Below are positions 33,230 to 42,056 of a DNA stretch of 53,814 bases, one piece after another. Source of the DNA: Methanoregulaceae archaeon (lineage in GTDB: Bacteria; Armatimonadota; Fimbriimonadia; Fimbriimonadales; Fimbriimonadaceae); the NCBI GenBank assembly GCA_020850325.1, contig JADZEW010000025.1:1-53814 (forward strand). The letters are read 5' to 3'. The position numbers and the translations under genes are program-made. The stretch's first letter is position 1. Every line of letters starts with the position of its first letter. Under the pieces are notes generated by a model, which was not told the DNA's origin, searched no databases, and saw only the letters and a list, made by a program, of their open reading frames with translations.

Positions 33230-34072
33230 ATGCCCGAGCTGCCCGAAGTGGAATCCGTCCGTCGCCTAATGACCCGAGTGCTAGGGGGCCAGCGGATCGT
33301 CGAGGTCGAAGTCGCGCCGGACGAGATCGTGTTGGGCGGGGTCGATCCGGCGGCGTTCCGAGCGGCGATCGAGGGCCGTACGCTGCAGCGTGTCGGGCGG
33401 AAGGGCAAGTACTGGTGGCTCGACTTTGGCGAGCCGCCGATCGTTTTCGGCCATCTCGGAATGAGCGGCTGGATCCGCGAACTCGGCCAGCCGACGATCC
33501 GCCTGAAGGAGCATGGGAACGCTCCGCTGGACGACGAGTCGGGGCGGCCACGCTTCCTCAAGCTGATGATGACCGTCGAGTCGGGGCAACGGATCGCATT
33601 CACGGATGGCCGCCGTTTGGCGAGGTTGTGGCTCGGGGAGTCGCCGGAACTCGATGCTCGGGTGTCGAAACTAGGGCCGGACGCCCTCGATGCCCTGCCG
33701 GACGACGATGGCCTGTTCGGCATCCTTCACCGCCGGAAAGCCCCGCTCAAGGCGCTGCTTCTGGATCAGAAGCTCTTCGCCGGAGTGGGCAACTGGATCG
33801 CGGATGAGTGCCTCTACCAAGCCAGACTAGCGCCCAAGCGAACCGGCGACACGCTTACCCGGGAAGAAGTCGCGACGTTGAGAACTCGCCTGCTGGCGAT
33901 CCTCAAGAAGGCAGTGGACGTCAACGCGGACAAGGAGCAGTTCCCTCCCGAGTGGCTGTTTCATCACCGATGGGATGGGCACCGCGGGCCGGACGTCATC
34001 GACGGCGAACCGATCGTGCGGGAGACCGTCGGCGGTCGTACGACGGCTTGGGTACCGACTCGGCAACACTGA
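33230..34072 (+). CDS. mutM: Formamidopyrimidine-DNA glycosylase (Fpg), zincless-finger form
   Basis: Removes 8-oxoguanine and ring-opened purines. 280 residues. N-terminus MPELPEVESVRR: after removal of Met, Pro2 is the nucleophile and Glu3 catalytic. VGRKGKYWWLDF holds the Lys of beta-F; GHLGMSGWI and FAGVGNWIADECLYQARLAP (the H2TH core) are typical. Odd point: the C-terminal zinc finger lacks all four cysteines. The region reads GGRTTAWVPTRQ where the family has GRxTxxCPxCQ, yet the Arg (R270) that contacts DNA is kept. This resembles the zincless fingers of plant Fpg and NEIL1. Expressed from its own close -10 box. Confidence 0.93.
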   Translation: MPELPEVESVRRLMTRVLGGQRIVEVEVAPDEIVLGGVDPAAFRAAIEGRTLQRVGRKGKYWWLDFGEPPIVFGHLGMSGWIRELGQPTIRLKEHGNAPLDDESGRPRFLKLMMTVESGQRIAFTDGRRLARLWLGESPELDARVSKLGPDALDALPDDDGLFGILHRRKAPLKALLLDQKLFAGVGNWIADECLYQARLAPKRTGDTLTREEVATLRTRLLAILKKAVDVNADKEQFPPEWLFHHRWDGHRGPDVIDGEPIVRETVGGRTTAWVPTRQH

Positions 34073-34089
34073 CTCCGCCGACCGGTCCT

Positions 34090-34159
34090 GGTACGAACCA
34101 ACCTGGACCCTCCGTGGTGAATCCCCATCCTTCACGGAGGGCAGGGGTTGGGTCGTACC
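34090..34159 (+). repeat. Imperfect inverted repeat, 27-base arms
   Basis: 34090-34116 begins GGTACGAACCAACC and pairs with 34133-34159, which ends GGTTGGGTCGTACC. 22 of 27 positions match, with CCCTCCGTG/CACGGAGGG perfect. It lies between mutM and the dnaK terminator; similar in style to the REP-like units. Confidence 0.7.
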
Positions 34160-34174
34160 CCTGCCTAAGCGACG

Positions 34175-34213
34175 GAAAAAAGCTCCCGCGGGAGACCCAG
34201 CGGGAGCTCTTTA
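34175..34213. terminator. Bidirectional intrinsic terminator between mutM and dnaK
   Basis: AGCTCCCGC (34181-34189) pairs with GCGGGAGCT (34200-34208). An A-run precedes it (T-run on the minus strand for dnaK) and CTCTTTA follows it for mutM. Confidence 0.8.
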
Positions 34214-34229
34214 CGCCGAAACGAGAGCG

Positions 34230-36146
<1,917 letters not shown>

Positions 36147-36161
36147 TTTTGTCTCCGCTTG

Positions 36162-36199
36162 ATGATACCCAAATGATTTCACTTGAGTCTATTACACTC
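36162..36199 (-). promoter_or_regulatory. Upstream region of dnaK: -10 box and short palindrome
   Basis: TATCAT (minus strand, 36162-36167) lies 15 bases before the ATG. GAGTGTAATAGACTC (36185-36199) is a near palindrome that could be an operator. It is not the HrcA CIRCE element. A CTTGAAA at 36239-36245 with CCCCAT near 36211 recalls sigma-32 sites but the spacing (about 21) is too long. The gap 36147-36371 holds no gene. Confidence 0.35.
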
Positions 36200-36371
36200 A
36201 TGTTACGTCGAATGGGGGGTTTGCGTTGCGCGATTGAGTTTCAAGTCCATGGAGTGCCCGCGAAAGGCAGCGCCTTCCGTGGTAGATCAATAACCTCCCT
36301 GAGGCGGCGGTGGGTTCGTCCCGAAGTCAACAGTCCAGACCCTTGCCACGGCGCATCGCGAGGAAGATCGG

Positions 36372-38261
36372 CTACATCATCCGCAGCCACACCAGCATGT
36401 GGCTCGGGCCGCGGTTGCTCCAGGCATAGTACGGGATCAAGTGCGCCTGCGCGTCGCTGATCTCTTGCGTCCCAACCTCGGAGTACAGGCCATCAGCAAA
36501 CGAGTCCAGCACCGACGTGCCGGTCGTCGCGAGCCGGACGACTCCTCCGAGGTCCGACGACCACGATTCCTCGATCTCAGCCGAAGCATCGACCGTGAAC
36601 CGTTGTGGAACCGGCCCGTCGGGCGACTCAAGCGCATAGACCAGGGGTCCCCGGGTGAGCGCAACTCGACCCAAATCGTCCAGCACCGCCGGATGCGCCT
36701 CGATCCACTGCGGGGTCATATCGAACTCGACCTTCACCCGATCCCCGGCGGTCCAGGTGCGCTCGACCGAGGCATATCCGTTCTCGTACTCGGCGGCCTC
36801 ATTGGCCCCGACGACCTCGAACCCGCAATCCGCGCACCACTCGGGAATTCGCACCCGCAGTGCGAATGGGTCAGCGGTGGTGACCTCGAGCCACTCGATC
36901 GTCACTTGGCCCTCCCACGGATAGCGCGACTCGATCCGAACCCGGCCGTGGCGCGTTTGCGCCTCCAGGCCGATCGGCAGGTTCACGAGCAGCGCATCCT
37001 CCGTTTCGGCGAGCGCCAACGCCCCGACCTGGCCGATCAGCCGCGCGATGTTCGGCGGGCAGCACGCACACCCGTACCATTCCGGGCGCTGATGGTCGCC
37101 TCGGCTCTCCAGCGGGTTCGCGTAGAAGTAACGGTCTCCGCTCAGCGAGATTCCCGCCAGCGCGCCGTTGTAGAGTGCTCGCTCGACCGCCTCGACAAAG
37201 CTCGCGTCACCGGTCGCCAGGTTCAGCCGATGTCCCCACAGGGCAAGTCCAATCGCGGCACAGGTCTCGGCGTAGGCGGAGTGGTTCGGCAGATCGTAGT
37301 CGTGGGTGAATCCCTCGTTGTCGCCCGACGGGCCAATGCCGCCGGTGATGTACATGCGCCGCTCGGTGAGGTTGCGCCAGCCCCGAAGCAGGGCATTTTC
37401 GAGCGCTTCGTCGTTTTGGTCATGGGCGAGTTCCGTGGCCGCGATGTAGAGGTACATCGCCCGCACCGCATGGCCAACCACGGTCTCATGCTCGCGGATC
37501 GGGGCGTGGTCCTGCAGGTACTCCCCGCTGTAGGTGCCATTTTTCAGCAGGAGGGGCATGCCAGCCGGCGACAGATTGTAGGCCACCGGGTCGTTCAGCT
37601 CGGCCTCGTAGGGTGATGGGCGCGTACCGCGAATCTCGACCAGCCACCGCGCGAAGTCGGCGTACTTCGCTTGACCGGTGGCGCGAGCGAGCTTCAGCAA
37701 GGCCAGCTCGATCTCTTCATGGCCGCAGGTTCCCTTCCGCTTGTCGGGACCGAAGATGCTCATCACATGGTCGGCGAAGCGAATCGCGACCGTCATCAGC
37801 TCATCGTTGCCGGTCGCCATGCGGTGGGCAACGGCGGCTTCGATGAGATGTCCGCCGCAGTACATCTCGTGGAGCATCGACAGGCTGCGCCACTCCATGC
37901 CGGGATGCTGCAGCTGCACAAAGGTGTTCAGGTAGCCATCCTCGCGCTGGGCTTTCGCAATGATCTCGACGGCCTGATCCATCAGCCGTCGATTCTCAGC
38001 TGAGGGCCGCGCGATGAGCGAGAATGCGCAGGCTTCGAGCCACTTGTAAACGTCGCTGTCGTTGAAGCGATAGCCTTGGTAGCCGCCTTCCTCGCGGCGC
38101 CCCGCGCGCCTCAGATTCTCGAGCCGGCCTGTCGATTCGAGGAGGGCATATTGAGTTGGAATCGTCACCGTAGCGACCCGATCGAGCCAAGGTCCCCAGA
38201 ACGAATCAGTCACGCGGACGGCGGTGGCGGAGATGGGCTGAAGTCGCGAGGTGAATGGCAT
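36372..38261 (-). CDS. Glycoside hydrolase family 127 (beta-L-arabinofuranosidase-like)
   Basis: 629 residues, an (alpha/alpha)6 barrel with beta domains. Family signs: VRVTDSFWGPWLDR near the start, DSDVYKWLEACAF, QREDGYLNTFVQ, MYCGGHLIEAAVAH, GHEEIELALLKLARATG. Zinc-thiolate catalysis: E-T-C in AYAETCAAIGLALW and the Cys pair in GCACCPPNIARL, matching the nucleophile and zinc ligands of HypBA1. No signal peptide, so it works on short oligosaccharides in the cytoplasm; substrate may differ from L-arabinose. A TAAACT box lies 6 bases before the ATG. It is divergent from an oxidoreductase gene, perhaps a small sugar-use unit. Confidence 0.92.
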   Translation of the reverse strand: MPFTSRLQPISATAVRVTDSFWGPWLDRVATVTIPTQYALLESTGRLENLRRAGRREEGGYQGYRFNDSDVYKWLEACAFSLIARPSAENRRLMDQAVEIIAKAQREDGYLNTFVQLQHPGMEWRSLSMLHEMYCGGHLIEAAVAHRMATGNDELMTVAIRFADHVMSIFGPDKRKGTCGHEEIELALLKLARATGQAKYADFARWLVEIRGTRPSPYEAELNDPVAYNLSPAGMPLLLKNGTYSGEYLQDHAPIREHETVVGHAVRAMYLYIAATELAHDQNDEALENALLRGWRNLTERRMYITGGIGPSGDNEGFTHDYDLPNHSAYAETCAAIGLALWGHRLNLATGDASFVEAVERALYNGALAGISLSGDRYFYANPLESRGDHQRPEWYGCACCPPNIARLIGQVGALALAETEDALLVNLPIGLEAQTRHGRVRIESRYPWEGQVTIEWLEVTTADPFALRVRIPEWCADCGFEVVGANEAAEYENGYASVERTWTAGDRVKVEFDMTPQWIEAHPAVLDDLGRVALTRGPLVYALESPDGPVPQRFTVDASAEIEESWSSDLGGVVRLATTGTSVLDSFADGLYSEVGTQEISDAQAHLIPYYAWSNRGPSHMLVWLRMM

Positions 38262-38267
38262 GCGCAG

Positions 38268-38273
38268 AGTTTA
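38268..38273 (-). promoter_or_regulatory. -10 box of the GH127 gene (leaderless start)
   Basis: TAAACT on the minus strand ends 6 bases before the ATG at 38261. Confidence 0.55.
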
Positions 38274-38293
38274 CTGAGGGTAACGTTCTGGAC

Positions 38294-39268
38294 GTGGATA
38301 AGGTGAGAGTCGGCATTATCGGGTGCGGTGGATTTGGTCGGTGGCACATGGGCCATTACCCTTCGATTCCCGATGCGGTGGTGACCGCGCTGTGCGACGT
38401 CGATCCGCTCCAGCTGGCAGAATCCAAGCGAGTCCACGGCTGGCTTAAGGACGTCCCCGAGTTTCTCAGTCACGGAGCGATGATCGATGCGGGTGTCGTC
38501 GATGCCGTCCTCATCGTAACCCCGCACAACAACCATCTCGAGCAGATCGAGGACGCCTTTGCTGCGGGGCTTCACGTGCTGGTCGAGAAGCCGATGTGCC
38601 CGACGGTCGAAGATTGCCAGCGGGCGATCGCCGCCCGTGACCGCTCACACAAGGTGGGGCTCCTGTCGTATCAGAGGCATACGAACGCGGAGTATCGCTA
38701 CCTCCGCACGCTCATCCAGAGCGGAGCGATCGGCGAGGTGCGATTCGCCTCGGCGTATCTGTCGCAAGAGTGGAAGCGGTTCACGGCCAGTACGTGGCGC
38801 CAGATTCCCGAGCGCTCTTGCGGGGGCATGCTCCTGGATTCGGGAAGCCACATGCTGGATGCGTTGCTGTGGTGCTCGGGACTGCAGCCCACGGAAGTAA
38901 CGGGATACCTCGACAACCGCGGGACCCCGGTCGAGATCGACTCGACGGCTTCGATTCGGTTCTCCAATGGTGCGCTGGGCACGCTGACGGTCTGCGGCGA
39001 TGCGCCCGGATGGCGCGAGGAGATCACCTTTATCGGCGACCAGGGCAGCCTCTTGCTGCGCGAAGGCAAGATCACGCTGTTCGACGCCCACGGTGCGGAG
39101 CTGAAGGTGGAGCGAGTTTCCGGAGGCAGCACGCCCGACCGGAACTTCATCGAGACGATCCTCGGCCGCGACGAAGTGCAATCACCCTTCGAATGGGGCC
39201 TTGCGGTCACGCGGCTGACTCAGGCGGTGTACCGCAGCGCGGCCGATGGCAAGCCAGTCGGGGTGTGA
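38294..39268 (+). CDS. Gfo/Idh/MocA family NAD(P)-dependent oxidoreductase
   Basis: 324 residues. Rossmann domain: VRVGIIGCGGFGRWHMGHY (GxGxxG), CDVDPLQLAESK, ILVTPHNNH in the form VLIVTPHNNHLEQIEDAF, and GLHVLVEKPMCPTV with the conserved EKP lysine. The C-terminal alpha/beta domain (DSGSHMLDALLWCSG with the catalytic-type D...H) binds the sugar or inositol-like substrate. I start it at the GTG at 38294; an ATG at 38255 would overlap the opposite GH127 start. Next to a GH127 glycosidase it could oxidise the released sugar, but the substrate is unknown. Confidence 0.9.
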   Translation: MDKVRVGIIGCGGFGRWHMGHYPSIPDAVVTALCDVDPLQLAESKRVHGWLKDVPEFLSHGAMIDAGVVDAVLIVTPHNNHLEQIEDAFAAGLHVLVEKPMCPTVEDCQRAIAARDRSHKVGLLSYQRHTNAEYRYLRTLIQSGAIGEVRFASAYLSQEWKRFTASTWRQIPERSCGGMLLDSGSHMLDALLWCSGLQPTEVTGYLDNRGTPVEIDSTASIRFSNGALGTLTVCGDAPGWREEITFIGDQGSLLLREGKITLFDAHGAELKVERVSGGSTPDRNFIETILGRDEVQSPFEWGLAVTRLTQAVYRSAADGKPVGV

Positions 39269-39303
39269 AACTGGCTCGGGTTGGCTCGGGTTGGCACGGG
39301 GGC

Positions 39304-39366
39304 CAGGGTTTGTAGGGGAGCCGAGGGGACGATGCAACCCTCGGCCTCAGGGTGCAACAAACCCTG
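39304..39366. terminator. Two-tier stem between convergent genes
   Basis: CAGGGTTTGT (39304-39313) pairs perfectly with ACAAACCCTG (39357-39366), and inside it GCCGAGGG (39320-39327) pairs with CCCTCGGC (39338-39345). It lies between the oxidoreductase and the third PEP-CTERM gene. There is no T-run. Just before it, 39272-39300 has GGCTCGGGTT units (10-bp family). Confidence 0.6.
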
Positions 39367-39369
39367 ACG

Positions 39370-40056
39370 TTACTTCCGCCGTCGACGTAGCGCCGCCAAG
39401 CCAACCCCGATCGCAGCCAGCGAAGCCGGTTCCGGCACGGCTGTCGCCGAGTAGTTGTCGATGAACGCCGCGCCCGAAACCCCAAACCCAAACCGATCCC
39501 CCAAGACAAGCTCGTTTACACCACCTGCCACGAGCATCGCCGACGAGCCGCCATTCAGGTTGGAATCAACGGTCATCTTGACCTGGTCCCCATCGATGAA
39601 GGCGGTGAGTCGGGCCTGATGGGTAGGAGCATCCAACACCCCGAAAGTCGCGCCACTGAATCCGGTCGGCTGGTTGTTGCCGGTGTAGAAGCCGTAAGTG
39701 TCGAGCATGCCGTCACCGTTGTTATCTTGAATCTTCACGAAGAGGCCCTCGCCCACGCCTGTCCCCGTGGTGCCGATCGCGAACGCGGCGTAGCTGTAAG
39801 CCTGGGATGACTCGACGCGCACCATCATCTGGAACATCATGTTGCGCACGTCTCCGGTCGATTGGGCAAGCGCCAGTCCTGCCGAGAAAGGACGGCCCGC
39901 CGCCGCTCCGCCACTGACCCCGATGTCGCCCGCGAGGATATCCCAACTCCCGCTGAGATCAACTGAGTCGGGACGATTGAAGTCGTCGGCGAAGTCGATC
40001 GCGTAAGCAGAAGTTGTGATGGAGATGAGGCTTGCGAGAGAAAAAATCCGTTTCAT
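39370..40056 (-). CDS. PEP-CTERM sorting domain protein C
   Basis: 228-residue secreted protein. Signal peptide MKRIFSLASLISITTSAYA. The mature part begins IDFADDFNRPDSVDLSGSWD and has a jelly-roll-like beta pattern (FVKIQDNNGDGMLDTYGFYTG, ARLTAFIDGDQVKMTVDSN) as in concanavalin-like laminin G domains. The tail is VPEPASLAAIGVGLAALRRRRK. It is not close to the two paralogues at 14.7-16.9 kb in its body, only in its tag. The longer open frame upstream (to 40659) is antisense to hisB and is not used. Function unknown; likely a surface or matrix protein. Confidence 0.85.
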   Translation of the reverse strand: MKRIFSLASLISITTSAYAIDFADDFNRPDSVDLSGSWDILAGDIGVSGGAAAGRPFSAGLALAQSTGDVRNMMFQMMVRVESSQAYSYAAFAIGTTGTGVGEGLFVKIQDNNGDGMLDTYGFYTGNNQPTGFSGATFGVLDAPTHQARLTAFIDGDQVKMTVDSNLNGGSSAMLVAGGVNELVLGDRFGFGVSGAAFIDNYSATAVPEPASLAAIGVGLAALRRRRK

Positions 40057-40116
40057 AGGGGTTTGCCTTCGTGGCTTGGCAGGTTCACCCGCATTGACCG
40101 TGCCACAATGAACGTC

Positions 40117-40719
40117 ATGGGCAAGAACTCCACGTCGGTCAGGTATGCCGAAGTCGATCGCGAGACGGCGGAGACGTCCATTCATGCCGTTCTCGATCTT
40201 GATGGGGGCACCCGGCGCGATATCTCGACGCAGGTGGGCTTCCTCGATCATCTTCTGCAGCAGCTTGCCTTCCATGGCCAGTTCGACTTGGGCCTCTCGG
40301 TCGAGGGCGACCTGCACATCGATGACCATCACACCGTCGAGGATGTCGGTATCGTGCTGGGACGGGCTTTCCGCGAGGCGCTTCAAGCGGATCCGGTTGA
40401 GCGATACGCCAGCCTGCACTCCCCGATGGATGAGGCCCTTATCCTCGTAGCGGTGGACATCAGTGGGCGCGGCGTTTTGACCTTCGAATGCCCATTTGCC
40501 CGCGAGAACATCGGTGCGCTCAGCACCGAGAATATCCGCGAGTTCTTTCGCGCGTTCGCGGCTCATTCCGGGGTTACCCTCCACATCCATCGCATATGCG
40601 GCGAGAACGATCACCATGTCGCCGAGGCCATCTTCAAGGGCGTTGGCCGAGCACTTCATGCCGCCACTCGCCGAGCTGAGCGACGCGGTCCGGTGTCTAC
40701 GAAGGGCAAGCTGGATTGA
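40117..40719 (+). CDS. hisB: Imidazoleglycerol-phosphate dehydratase
   Basis: Sixth step of histidine synthesis. 200 residues, monofunctional (no phosphatase domain). Motifs: RETAETSIHAVLDLDG, GFLDHLLQQLAFHGQFDL, GDLHIDDHHTVEDVGIVLG (manganese histidines) and HRICGENDHHVAEAIFKGVGRAL. Two in-frame ATG codons, at 40108 and 40117, are possible; the second is favoured because CACAAT ends 7 bases before it, in line with other genes here. It overlaps hisH (TTGA). Confidence 0.94.
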   Translation: MGKNSTSVRYAEVDRETAETSIHAVLDLDGGTRRDISTQVGFLDHLLQQLAFHGQFDLGLSVEGDLHIDDHHTVEDVGIVLGRAFREALQADPVERYASLHSPMDEALILVAVDISGRGVLTFECPFARENIGALSTENIREFFRAFAAHSGVTLHIHRICGENDHHVAEAIFKGVGRALHAATRRAERRGPVSTKGKLD

Positions 40720-41315
40720 CCGTTATCCTCGATTACGGGATGGGCAACCTCCGTTCGGTGGAGCGGGCCGTTGCGCACCTTGGGTTCACCGCTGTGGTTC
40801 AGGACCACTTGGGCGGAGCAACCCGGCTCATCATTCCTGGGGTCGGCGCGTTTGGCGCCGCGATGGCTCAGCTGGAGCCTCGGGTTTCCGAGATTCGCGC
40901 GTTTGCCCGCGATGGGCATCCGCTGCTTGGCATCTGTTTGGGGCAGCAACTGCTCTTTGGGGCGAGCGACGAAGGAGCCCGGGAGACTCCCGGCCTCGGC
41001 TTGCTTGCCGGCCGCGTGCGGTACTTCCCTGCTGATCTGGGCGTGAAAGTGCCCCATGTGGGCTGGAACAGCCTCCAGTTTCGTGCGGATTCCAGGTTCG
41101 GGGCCGGCTTCCCGCAGGGTGGGCAGGTGTACTTCGTTCACTCGCTTTACACCGAGTGCGAGGATCAAGCCGACGTCGCCGCGACCTGCGAACACGGCAT
41201 CGAGTTTGCCGCTGCAGTCGAGCGAGGCAACGTCTGGGGAGCGCAGTTTCACCCCGAAAAGAGCGGTGATCTCGGGCTCGCTCTGCTCCGCAACTTTCTC
41301 GAGTTCAACCCATGA
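40716..41315 (+). CDS. hisH: Imidazole glycerol phosphate synthase glutaminase subunit
   Basis: Makes ammonia from glutamine for HisF. 199 residues, class I glutamine amidotransferase. Motifs: ILDYGMGNLRSV, IIPGVGAFG, the nucleophile in LLGICLGQQLLF, VPHVGWNSL, YFVHSLY and GAQFHPEKSG (His-Glu of the triad). It starts with TTG, which overlaps the hisB stop, so it is coupled to hisB; GAAGGG lies upstream. hisF is not in the window although hisA follows directly. Confidence 0.95.
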   Translation: MTVILDYGMGNLRSVERAVAHLGFTAVVQDHLGGATRLIIPGVGAFGAAMAQLEPRVSEIRAFARDGHPLLGICLGQQLLFGASDEGARETPGLGLLAGRVRYFPADLGVKVPHVGWNSLQFRADSRFGAGFPQGGQVYFVHSLYTECEDQADVAATCEHGIEFAAAVERGNVWGAQFHPEKSGDLGLALLRNFLEFNP

Positions 41316-42040
41316 TCATCTTCCCCGCGATCGACCTGCTTGGGGGGCGCTGCGTGCGCTTGCTCCACGGTGACTACCTTCAATCGACCACCTATGGGGA
41401 CGATCCCGGAGCCATGGCACGCAGCTTCGTCGATGCTGGCGCCTCATGGATTCACGCCGTCGATCTCGACGGCGCAAAGGTTGGCCAACCGGTGAACCTC
41501 GACGCGGTGCGTTCGATCGTTGCGGCTGGGATTCCGGTCCAAATGGGCGGGGGGCTCCGAACCGCCGACTCGATTCGCCAGATGCTCGATCTCGGCGTCG
41601 CTCGAGTGATCCTCGGCAGCGTGCTGGTGCATGATCCCGAGTTCGCATGTTCGGCTTTCGTCGAGTTCGGTGACCGCGTTGTGGCGGGGATCGATGCCCG
41701 CGATGGGCGCGTCGCCACCCAAGGCTGGCTCGAAACCAGCGATCTCACCGCGGGCGAGTTGGCCCGCCACATGGTGGCCGCCGGGGCCCAGCGATTTGTA
41801 TTCACCGACATCGGCCGGGACGGCACCCTGGCTGGGCCCAATCTCGAGGCGCTCTCGACGTTCATGGCGCAAGCGGACGTCCCGGTGATTGCCAGCGGAG
41901 GCGTGGGCAGCTTGGCCGATGTCGAGGCGCTCGCCCATCTGACGATCCCCCCGGAAGGCGTCATTGTCGGCAAGGCGATCTACGAGGGTCGGGTCGATGT
42001 TGGCGAACTTGCCCGTCGCTTCCAACAACCGCCGACGTAG
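41312..42040 (+). CDS. hisA: Phosphoribosylformimino-5-aminoimidazole carboxamide ribotide isomerase
   Basis: Fourth step of histidine synthesis, a (beta/alpha)8 barrel of 242 residues. Motifs: IIFPAIDLLGGRCVRL (catalytic Asp), HAVDLDGAKVG, QMGGGLRT, VAGIDARDGRV, FVFTDIGRDGTLAGPN (second catalytic Asp) and IASGGVGSLAD, VIVGKAIYEG. It overlaps hisH by 4 bases. The usual next gene, hisF, is missing; a clostripain-like gene follows 16 bases later. Confidence 0.95.
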   Translation: MIIFPAIDLLGGRCVRLLHGDYLQSTTYGDDPGAMARSFVDAGASWIHAVDLDGAKVGQPVNLDAVRSIVAAGIPVQMGGGLRTADSIRQMLDLGVARVILGSVLVHDPEFACSAFVEFGDRVVAGIDARDGRVATQGWLETSDLTAGELARHMVAAGAQRFVFTDIGRDGTLAGPNLEALSTFMAQADVPVIASGGVGSLADVEALAHLTIPPEGVIVGKAIYEGRVDVGELARRFQQPPT

Positions 42041-42056
42041 AACACGTCCTATCCGC

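Noticed and set aside
36185-36245. CIRCE or sigma-32 promoter of dnaK
   Set aside because: The palindrome does not match TTAGCACTC-N9-GAGTGCTAA, and the CTTGAAA to CCCCAT spacing is about 21, too long.
40057-40659. N-terminal extension of the third PEP-CTERM gene
   Set aside because: It is antisense to hisB; the signal peptide begins at 40056.
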